Assembly (NCBI GenBank): GCA_003142355.1
Contig: PLMF01000176.1
Coordinates: 1 to 16,135, forward strand
DNA length: 16,135 nt
Source of the DNA: Bryobacterales bacterium
GTDB taxonomy: Bacteria > Acidobacteriota > Terriglobia > Bryobacterales > Bryobacteraceae
Direction of reading: 5' to 3'
Shown here: positions 1 through 5,254 of the stretch, in pieces
Position numbering within the stretch: the stretch's first letter is position 1
How the letters are laid out: every line of letters begins with the position of its first letter
Program-made: the position numbers and the translations under genes
Notes under the pieces: model-generated
Databases searched by the model: none
Seen by the model: only the letters and a program-made list of their open reading frames with translations
What the model was told of the DNA's origin: nothing

Positions 1-825
1 CCGCTCCGGATGATCGTAGAAATCGAACCCGTAGCGCCCCTTGATGCACAAGAATTCGCCGTTGATGCCGGAGCGGTCGCGGTTGGTGCCGCGGATGATG
101 CGGTCGTTGCGAACGCCCAGCGTCGTCTGGCATCCGTCCGAGCAATGCGCGCAGATGGTCCCCACGTGGGTCATTTCCCACGGCCGCGTCTTGTACCGGT
201 AGGCTCCGCTGGTGAGCGCGCCCACCGGGCAAATATCGATGCACGCGCCGCACTCGTCGCATTCCAGGTGGTCGCCCTTGTTGGGAGCGATCTCCGACAC
301 CACCCCGCGGTTGATCACGCCGAGAGCGTTGACGCCCATCCCTTCGTTGCAGATGCGCACGCAGCGGAAGCACAGAATGCAGCGCGGCGCGTCGTAGAAC
401 ACCACCGGCGAAAACTGCTTCTCCGGGGTGTGAACTTTCTCTTCCGTGAAACGGCTCTCGCCCGCGCCGTAGCGGAACGTCATGTCCTGCAATTCGCACT
501 CGCCGCCCTTGTCGCACACCGGGCAATCCAGCGGGTGGTTGGTGAGCAGGAATTCCAGCATGTACTTGCGCGCCGCGGCCACCTGCGCGGTCCCGGTCCT
601 CACCACCATGCCCTCGGAAACGGGAAGCGTGCAGGCCGTCATCAGCTTGGGCATCTTCTCCACTTCCACCAGGCACATGCGGCAGGCGGCTTGCAGGGTG
701 AGCCCCTCGTAATAGCAGAACGACGGGATCTCGATGCCCGCCCGCCTGGCGGCGTCGATCACCAGCGTCCCTGGCGGGGCCTCGACCTGCCGGCCGTCGA
801 TCGTGAGTGTTACCAGATCAGGCAT
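1..825 (-). CDS. nuoG: NADH-quinone oxidoreductase subunit G (N-terminal 275 residues, cut by window edge)
   Basis: Complex I peripheral-arm subunit that passes electrons from NuoEF through a chain of iron-sulfur clusters towards the quinone site. Only the first 275 codons are in the window; the reading frame is open through base 1. The ATG at 825-823 opens MPDLVTLTIDG, a typical [2Fe-2S] ferredoxin-domain start. Visible ligands are C37, C48, C51 and C65 for [2Fe-2S] N1b; H97, C101, C104 and C110 for N5 (HxxxCxxC plus C); two full CxxCxxCxxxC motifs, C149/152/155/159 and C189/192/195/199; then C225, C228, C232 and C260 (CxxCxxxC...C) at the start of the molybdopterin-oxidoreductase-like domain, matching N7. 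The doubled ferredoxin motif differs from E. coli and Thermus, which have one cluster there. It is the distal gene of the nuoA-C-D-E-F-G run, and its start lies 21 bp downstream of a hairpin repeat element. No strong ribosome binding site is visible. Confidence 0.95.
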   Translation of the reverse strand, partial: MPDLVTLTIDGRQVEAPPGTLVIDAARRAGIEIPSFCYYEGLTLQAACRMCLVEVEKMPKLMTACTLPVSEGMVVRTGTAQVAAARKYMLEFLLTNHPLDCPVCDKGGECELQDMTFRYGAGESRFTEEKVHTPEKQFSPVVFYDAPRCILCFRCVRICNEGMGVNALGVINRGVVSEIAPNKGDHLECDECGACIDICPVGALTSGAYRYKTRPWEMTHVGTICAHCSDGCQTTLGVRNDRIIRGTNRDRSGINGEFLCIKGRYGFDFYDHPER

Positions 826-846
826 TTAAGTCGTCACCATCGACCA

Positions 847-954
847 ACGTGGCGCACGCTCTCAGCGTGCCGGGCCCAGAGGGCGCCCCCGACTCTTCGG
901 GACGCATGTGTCGGCATGAGTGCCGACACGGCAGCCTGAGAGGCTGCGCCACGT
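847..954. repeat. 108-bp MITE/REP-like hairpin element between nuoF and nuoG
   Basis: The element has terminal inverted repeats of 26 bp (847-872 and 929-954). The outer 10 bp are identical (ACGTGGCGCA at the left, its complement at the right) and 22 of 26 positions match overall. Each terminal repeat contains its own hairpin with a 7-bp stem and 3-base loop (854-870 and 931-947). The four mismatches between the two termini are compensatory: two base pairs are swapped in both arms, so pairing is kept. Inside lie two further perfect hairpins, 888-901 (CCCGA/TCGGG) and 908-929 (9-bp stem, loop TGAG). No open frame of use and no clear target-site duplication are seen. It leaves 7 bp to the nuoF stop and 21 bp to the nuoG start. 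It could be a non-autonomous transposable element or REP/BIME-type repeat. In the operon transcript it would form a four-hairpin RNA that may act as an attenuator or processing site. Confidence 0.75.
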
Positions 955-961
955 CCGCCGC

Positions 962-2275
962 TCATATCGCTACCATCCGGTCCGCACTCTCGTACGGGCA
1001 GGGCCGGCCGCCGAGGTGTTCCTCGAATTCGCTCCGGAACTTCTCGACGATCGAAATCGTCGGCATGGCGGCCGCGTCGCCCAGCGGGCAGAACGTGCGC
1101 CCCAGCATGTTCCTGGCGATGTCTCCGACGAGGTCGATGTCGCCGCGCGTCCCGCCGCTCTCGTGGAACCGCACCAGAATCTTGCGCAGCCAGGTGGTCC
1201 CCTCGCGGCACGGAATGCACCAGCCGCAGCTTTCGTGGGCGTAAAACCGCATGATGCGCATGGCGGCCTTCACCATGCAGGTGTCTTCGTCCATGACGAT
1301 GACGCCGCCCGAACCGAGCATGGTCTTCCTCGCCGCCATGGAGTCGTAGTCCATGGTGAGGCCGTCGCACTCCTCGGCCGTCAGCACCGGGCAGCTCGAT
1401 CCGCCTGGAATGAACGCCTTCAACTTCCTGCCGTTCGGAATGCCGCCGCCCACTTCCTCGATCATCTGTTTCACCGGGAAGCCCATCCGCAGTTCGTACA
1501 CCCCGGGCTTGTTGACGTGGCCGGTGAGACAGACCATCTTGGTTCCGCCGGCCCTGGGCACGCCCAGTGCCGCGAAGGCCGCGCCGCCATCGCGCAGAAT
1601 CGCCGGCGCCGCGCAGAACGTCTCCACGTTGTTGAGCACGGTGGGCGACTGAAAGGCGCCCACCACCGCCGGAAATGGCGGCCGGATGCGAGGAATCCCG
1701 CGCTTGCCCTCGAGCGATTCGAGTAGCGCCGATTCCTCCCCGCACTCATAGGCCCCCGCGCCGGTGTGCGTGTAGAGATCGAAATCGAACCCCGTGCCTT
1801 GTATGTTTTTCCCCAGCCAGCCGCCCGCGTACGCCTCGGCGATGGCTTTATCCAGGATCTCGATCAGGTAGCGGTATTCGCCGCGGACGTAAATGTAGCC
1901 GGCGTGCGCCGCCACCGCCAGGCCCGCGATCAGCACGCCCTCGATCAACTGGTGTGGATCGTTTTCGATCAGCACGCGGTCTTTGCACGTGCCCGGCTCG
2001 CTCTCGTCGGCGTTCACCACGATGTATTTCGGCTTGGGCGAAGAGCGCGGCACAAAGCTCCACTTCATCCCCGCCGGGAAGCCCGCCCCGCCCCGCCCGC
2101 GCAGGTTCGAAATCTTGACTTCCTCGATGATCTCCTCCGGCTTCATGGCCGCGGCCTTCAGAAACCCCCGGTAGCCGTCGGTGGCCAGATACGTCTCGAG
2201 CGAAGCCGAGTTCGGCAAACCGAAGCGGCGCGTCAGCACCCTGGTCTCGAGCGGGCTGGGTTCGTTGTACAGCAT
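962..2275 (-). CDS. nuoF: NADH-quinone oxidoreductase subunit F (NADH- and FMN-binding)
   Basis: The 437-residue 51-kDa-type subunit of complex I. It oxidises NADH at FMN and passes electrons into cluster N3. The glycine-rich nucleotide/FMN motif GRGGAGFPAGMKW lies at residues 60-72, NADESEPGTCKDR at 88-100, and the GAGAYECGEESAL segment at 172-184. The N3 [4Fe-4S] ligands are C350, C353, C356 (SCGWCIPC) and C396 (TFCPLGD). Length and motif order are as usual for the family. The start at 2275 is 3 bp after the nuoE stop, which fits translational coupling, and gives the expected short leader before the conserved core. Gene order E-F-G is standard. Downstream, only 7 bp separate its stop from the hairpin element that precedes nuoG. 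Nothing in the sequence suggests a defect. Confidence 0.97.
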   Translation of the reverse strand: MLYNEPSPLETRVLTRRFGLPNSASLETYLATDGYRGFLKAAAMKPEEIIEEVKISNLRGRGGAGFPAGMKWSFVPRSSPKPKYIVVNADESEPGTCKDRVLIENDPHQLIEGVLIAGLAVAAHAGYIYVRGEYRYLIEILDKAIAEAYAGGWLGKNIQGTGFDFDLYTHTGAGAYECGEESALLESLEGKRGIPRIRPPFPAVVGAFQSPTVLNNVETFCAAPAILRDGGAAFAALGVPRAGGTKMVCLTGHVNKPGVYELRMGFPVKQMIEEVGGGIPNGRKLKAFIPGGSSCPVLTAEECDGLTMDYDSMAARKTMLGSGGVIVMDEDTCMVKAAMRIMRFYAHESCGWCIPCREGTTWLRKILVRFHESGGTRGDIDLVGDIARNMLGRTFCPLGDAAAMPTISIVEKFRSEFEEHLGGRPCPYESADRMVAI

Positions 2276-2278
2276 TCC

Positions 2279-2761
2279 CTACGGCTTCTTCCTCAGGTCG
2301 TCCAGAAGCTGGTCCAGTTTCTCGGGCGTCACGAAGTGGTGAAAATCGTAGTTCACCTGGATGGCCGGCGCCCACGAGCAGGCCCCCATGCATTCCACTT
2401 CTTCGATGGAAATCTGCCCGTCCCCGGTCACCCCCTTGTGCCCAATGCCGAGCTTCCGGCAGGCGTGTTCCCACAGCTTGTCGCCGTCGTGGAGCAGGCA
2501 ACTGATATTGGTGCAGACCTGCACGTGGTACTTCCCCAGCGGCTGGCGGTGCAGCATGGAGTAATACGAAAGCACCTCGTTCACCTGGAGCGCGGTCACG
2601 CCCACGCGCCGGGCCACCTCCTCGATCAACTCGTCGGAGATGCGGCCCACCTCGTCTTGCGCGTAGAGCAGCATCGGAACCATGGCCGCGCGCTGCCGTC
2701 CCTCGGGATAGCTCTTCAGAAGCTTCGCAAACCGGGCTTCGAGTTGTGGAGAAAAGGTCAT
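2279..2761 (-). CDS. nuoE: NADH-quinone oxidoreductase subunit E ([2Fe-2S] thioredoxin-like)
   Basis: The 160-residue 24-kDa-type subunit of complex I, which carries the [2Fe-2S] cluster N1a next to the FMN of NuoF. After an N-terminal helical region (about 1-75, with the conserved LLYAQDEVGRIS segment near 31-42) comes the thioredoxin-like fold with cluster ligands C83 and C88 (CTNISC) and C124 and C128 (CMGAC). The length is normal for a bacterial NuoE. The ATG at 2761-2759 overlaps the nuoD TGA by one base (TGATG), and the stop is 3 bp before nuoF, so D, E and F are probably translated as a coupled set. No separate ribosome binding site stands out, consistent with coupling. Confidence 0.97.
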   Translation of the reverse strand: MTFSPQLEARFAKLLKSYPEGRQRAAMVPMLLYAQDEVGRISDELIEEVARRVGVTALQVNEVLSYYSMLHRQPLGKYHVQVCTNISCLLHDGDKLWEHACRKLGIGHKGVTGDGQISIEEVECMGACSWAPAIQVNYDFHHFVTPEKLDQLLDDLRKKP

Positions 2762-3960
2762 CAGCGGTCTGTGTCACCCAGTACAAAATCCATGCTGCCG
2801 ATGGAGGCAATCACGTTCGCGATCAAAGTGCCTTGCACCATTTTAGGCACGCCTTGCAGGTTGCCAAAACTGGGCGTCCGCATGTGCACGCGATAGGGCT
2901 TGGGCCCCCCGTCGCTGACCACGTAGAAGCCCAACTCCCCGCGCGGCGATTCAATCGCCTGGTAGACCTCTCCCTCCGGCACCCTGAAGCCTTCGGTAAC
3001 AATTTTAAAGTGGTAGATGAGAGCCTCCATCTGGGTCTTCATCTTTTCACGATCGGGCAACACCACGTGCGGGTCGTCGGCTTTCCACGGCCCCGAAGGC
3101 ATGCCGTCCATGGCCTGCCGGACGATGCGCACGCTCTGCCGCATCTCTTCCATGCGCACCTGGTAGCGCGCGTAGACGTCGCTCTCGGCGCGGGTGGGCA
3201 CTTCGAAATCGAACTTCTCGTAACTCGAATACGGCTCGTCCTTGCGCGCGTCGATGTTCAAACCCGCGGCCCGCAGCATGGGGCCGGTGACGCCCAGGTC
3301 CAGCATGTCTTCCAGCGAAATGACGCCCACCCCGCGGGTGCGGCCGATCCAGATGCGGTTGTTGGTGAGCAGGTCTTCGTATTCGTCGATGCGGCTGGGG
3401 AAAACGTCGATGAATTTCTTCACCCGCTCGTGCCAGCCGCGCGGCGGCTCCAGCGCCAGCCCGCCGATGCGGAAGTAGCTGGTCATCATGCGCTGCCCCG
3501 AGAACATCTCGAAGATGCGCAGAATATCTTCGCGCTCGCGGAAACAGTAGAGGAACACGGTCATGGCGCCGATATCCAGCGCGTGCGTTCCCAGCCACAC
3601 CAGGTGGCTGTTCAGCCGCGTGAGTTCCGTGAGCATCACCCGCATCCACTGCGCCCGCGGCGGAATCTCCAGCCCCAGCAGCTTCTCCACCGCCAGGCAG
3701 TAGCCCAGGTTCATCGAAAGCGGCGCCAGATAGTCCACCCGGTCCGTCAGCGTGACCGCCTGCTGGTAGGTCTTCACCTCGAACTCTTTCTCGATGCCGG
3801 TGTGCAGGTAGCCGATATCCAACTGGCAGTTGACGATGTTTTCGCCGTCGAGATCGAGCACCAGGCGCAGCACGCCGTGCGTCGAGGGGTGCTGCGGCCC
3901 CATGTTCAGGACCATGCGGCGAGGGCCGAATTGCGGCGGCGCTGCTTCCGGCGTGCTCAT
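2761..3960 (-). CDS. nuoD: NADH-quinone oxidoreductase subunit D (49-kDa, quinone-site subunit)
   Basis: The 399-residue NuoD, a relative of the large subunit of NiFe hydrogenases, which forms the quinone-binding cavity of complex I together with NuoB. The signature NMGPQHPSTHGVLR is at residues 19-32. H28 or H24 lies in the quinone-site loop, and Y77 in RVDYLAPLS corresponds to the quinone-contacting tyrosine of the Thermus 49-kDa subunit. The C-terminus ends FVLGDTDR, the usual conserved carboxyl end of the family. Length is normal and NuoC is separate, not fused as in E. coli. The start is 3 bp after the nuoC stop and the stop overlaps the nuoE start by one base. The partner subunit NuoB is not encoded in this cluster, which matters because the two share the quinone site. 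Confidence 0.97.
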   Translation of the reverse strand: MSTPEAAPPQFGPRRMVLNMGPQHPSTHGVLRLVLDLDGENIVNCQLDIGYLHTGIEKEFEVKTYQQAVTLTDRVDYLAPLSMNLGYCLAVEKLLGLEIPPRAQWMRVMLTELTRLNSHLVWLGTHALDIGAMTVFLYCFREREDILRIFEMFSGQRMMTSYFRIGGLALEPPRGWHERVKKFIDVFPSRIDEYEDLLTNNRIWIGRTRGVGVISLEDMLDLGVTGPMLRAAGLNIDARKDEPYSSYEKFDFEVPTRAESDVYARYQVRMEEMRQSVRIVRQAMDGMPSGPWKADDPHVVLPDREKMKTQMEALIYHFKIVTEGFRVPEGEVYQAIESPRGELGFYVVSDGGPKPYRVHMRTPSFGNLQGVPKMVQGTLIANVIASIGSMDFVLGDTDR

Positions 3961-3963
3961 GGT

Positions 3964-4437
3964 CTAAACCCTCGTCCCGGTGACCGGATAGTCTTTCCGC
4001 AGCGGATGGCCTTCCCACTCGTCCGGCAGCAGGATACGCCGCAAATCGGGATGATTCACGAACTGGATTCCAAAAAGGTCGAATACCTCGCGCTCGTACC
4101 AGTTCGCCGAGCGCCACACCGAGGTCACCGATTCGATCACCGGGTCTTCGCCCCGCACGCGGCACTTCAGCCGCAGCCGCCGGCAAGGCTCGATGGAGTG
4201 CAGGTGGTAAACCACTTCGAACCGCGGTTCCGCCGGATAGCGGTCCACCGCCGTCACCGTGCTCAGACGGACAAACTTCTGATCGTACTTGAGAAATCCG
4301 CAGACGCTCACGATCTTGGCCGGAGGCGTTTCGAGCGTCAGTTCCTTCCGGTCGTACTTGCCGCCACTTACCGCACCGGCGTCAAACGCCTCCACGGCCG
4401 CGGCCACGGGATGCTCTCGCAAATTGTCGGGTAGCAT
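3964..4437 (-). CDS. nuoC: NADH-quinone oxidoreductase subunit C (30-kDa)
   Basis: The 157-residue 30-kDa-type subunit of complex I, a structural protein of the connecting module that packs against NuoD. The family signature is clear near the C-terminus: a segment reading [14 protein letters not shown] followed by [19 protein letters not shown] and KDYP. The N-terminal half is an ordinary alpha/beta domain with low conservation. The ATG at 4437 follows the nuoA stop by 9 bp. A weak purine-rich CGGAAG lies about 17 bases upstream, so coupling to nuoA is more likely than independent initiation. The immediate upstream neighbour is nuoA, where nuoB would normally sit. Confidence 0.96.
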   Translation of the reverse strand: MLPDNLREHPVAAAVEAFDAGAVSGGKYDRKELTLETPPAKIVSVCGFLKYDQKFVRLSTVTAVDRYPAEPRFEVVYHLHSIEPCRRLRLKCRVRGEDPVIESVTSVWRSANWYEREVFDLFGIQFVNHPDLRRILLPDEWEGHPLRKDYPVTGTRV

Positions 4438-4446
4438 TTCGAATCG

Positions 4447-4842
4447 TTACAACTTCCGCCGGGAGCGGTCCGGCTCCGCCCAATCCAGCGCACCCTTTTT
4501 CCAGATGTAGAAAAATCCGGAAAGAGTCATAATTACAAACACGAGCATCTCGACGAAGGCAAACATCTTCAGCTCGCGATAAACCACGACCCAGGGATAC
4601 AAGAAGATTGCTTCGATATCGAATAGAATGAACAGCATCGCCACCAGGTAGAATTTCACACTGAAGCGGTGCCGCGCGTCGCCCGTCGGCGTGATGCCCG
4701 ATTCGTACGGCATGTCCTTGATCCGGTTGCGAACACGCTTCCCCAGCACGAACGACGCAGTCAGCAACCCCGCCGCCAGAGCCATCGCCACCAGGGCCTG
4801 CACCAGGACCGGGAAATAAAAATCCGTGTAGGACTCAGGCAT
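4447..4842 (-). CDS. nuoA: NADH-quinone oxidoreductase subunit A (membrane)
   Basis: The 131-residue ND3-type membrane subunit of complex I, located where the membrane arm meets the quinone site. Three transmembrane segments are visible at roughly 10-33, 62-84 and 93-115. The loop between the first two holds the conserved PYESG motif (46-49), with serine as in E. coli rather than the cysteine of mitochondrial ND3, and the second helix keeps the acidic pair D75 and E77. It is the first gene of the operon. The ATG at 4842-4840 starts MPESY, a normal NuoA start. A good -10 box ends only 8 bases upstream and there is no Shine-Dalgarno sequence, so the mRNA is probably leaderless or nearly so. It is divergent from thiS. 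Confidence 0.96.
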   Translation of the reverse strand: MPESYTDFYFPVLVQALVAMALAAGLLTASFVLGKRVRNRIKDMPYESGITPTGDARHRFSVKFYLVAMLFILFDIEAIFLYPWVVVYRELKMFAFVEMLVFVIMTLSGFFYIWKKGALDWAEPDRSRRKL

Positions 4843-4850
4843 CAGACTTG

Positions 4851-4880
4851 ACTATAATTGTTGTAAAAGAGGGGTGTCAA
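4851..4880 (-). promoter_or_regulatory. Sigma-70-type promoter of the nuo operon
   Basis: On the minus strand a perfect -35 box TTGACA (4880-4875) is followed after 18 bp by TATAGT (4856-4851), five of six matches to the -10 consensus. Initiation 6-7 bases further on would fall at about 4844, one or two bases before the nuoA ATG at 4842. No other promoter of comparable quality lies near nuoA. The predicted short or absent leader agrees with the lack of a Shine-Dalgarno sequence. Confidence 0.6.
4853..4858 (+). promoter_or_regulatory. Candidate -10 box for thiS, overlapping the nuo promoter
   Basis: A perfect TATAAT on the plus strand, about 28 bases before the thiS start. The matching -35 position (4830-4835, AGGACT) is poor, sharing only GAC with the consensus. 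It shares four bases with the minus-strand -10 box of the nuo promoter, so polymerase could occupy only one of the two at a time. Confidence 0.4.
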
Positions 4881-4886
4881 CCAAGC

Positions 4887-5093
4887 ATGCCCATCGACAT
4901 TGTAGTGAATGGCCAGGCCCAATCGGCGCCGGAAGGTCAGACCCTCCTGGGCCTGCTCGGCCAGTTGCAGTTAGACCCCGCGCGCGTCGCCGTGGAACTG
5001 GACCGCCGCATTATCAAGCAGCCCCTGTGGGCCGAAACGGTCCTCCGCCCCGGCGCGCAGCTCGAGATCGTACAGTTCGTGGGCGGCGGGTAG
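4887..5093 (+). CDS. thiS: ThiS sulfur carrier protein (thiamine thiazole synthesis)
   Basis: A 68-residue ubiquitin-like protein that, as a C-terminal thiocarboxylate, donates sulfur to the thiazole ring made by ThiG. Starting at the ATG at 4887 it reads MPIDIVVNGQ, the usual first beta strand of ThiS. It has the conserved VAVELDRRI segment in the middle and ends VQFVGGG, with the terminal Gly-Gly needed for adenylation and sulfur transfer. An in-frame upstream GTG/ATG region from 4848 would add 13 residues unlike the family and overlap the promoter, so it was not used. A purine run GAGGGG at 4869-4874 is a passable ribosome binding site, 12 bases from the start. thiG, thiF and thiC are not adjacent, so the gene is an orphan here; the MoaD family is the alternative, but the central motif and tail favour ThiS. 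Confidence 0.88.
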   Translation: MPIDIVVNGQAQSAPEGQTLLGLLGQLQLDPARVAVELDRRIIKQPLWAETVLRPGAQLEIVQFVGGG

Positions 5094-5133
5094 GTCGGCG
5101 ATAGTCAATCCGACCCTGTCCGGTTCAGTCGGG

Positions 5134-5139
5134 TATAAT
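5134..5139 (+). promoter_or_regulatory. Isolated TATAAT box downstream of thiS
   Basis: A perfect -10 hexamer followed by G, in the 161-bp gap between thiS and the convergent 811-aa membrane-protein gene. No good -35 is seen (18 bp upstream reads CCGACC). A start at about 5146 would read rightwards into the strong hairpin at 5197-5220 and then antisense to the 3' end of the convergent gene. It may be a chance match. Confidence 0.25.
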
Positions 5140-5196
5140 GCCCACGTAACATGCATCCCGGGATCGACAGCCGGCGCCACTTCACCGGATTCCGCC

Positions 5197-5220
5197 CGAT
5201 CGCCGGTTCGCCGGCGATCG
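5197..5220. terminator. Strong 10-bp hairpin, possible bidirectional terminator without U-tract
   Basis: A perfect inverted repeat CGATCGCCGG - TTCG - CCGGCGATCG. It lies between the convergent ends of thiS (stop 5093) and the 811-aa membrane-protein gene (stop 5255), 34 bp past the latter. On the plus-strand transcript the loop is UUCG; on the other strand it is CGAA. Neither side is followed by a run of T, so a classical intrinsic terminator is not proven. It could instead protect RNA 3' ends or be a repeat. Confidence 0.4.
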
Positions 5221-5254
5221 ACTCCCATCAAAAGGCAGCCCCGGCCAGCGGAGT

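Noticed and set aside
10..939. Long open frame on the plus strand opposite nuoG and its spacer
   Set aside because: The minus strand here encodes an unmistakable NuoG with all its cluster ligands. The plus-strand translation is a low-complexity Ala/Arg/His-rich shadow typical of high-GC DNA.
2746..4434. 562-codon plus-strand frame opposite nuoD and nuoC
   Set aside because: It is exactly antisense to two conserved subunits. The translation is rich in His, Arg, Gln and Ala with no domain pattern; it is a codon-bias shadow. The same applies to 1766-2896 and 5399-7090.
4848..4886. Earlier start for thiS, adding 13 residues
   Set aside because: The extra residues are unlike ThiS N-termini, the region overlaps the promoter boxes, and the ATG at 4887 gives the canonical start.
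5110..5132. CCGAC...GTCGG inverted repeat after thiS
   Set aside because: The stem is 5 bp with a 13-base loop and no T-tract; too weak to call a terminator or operator.
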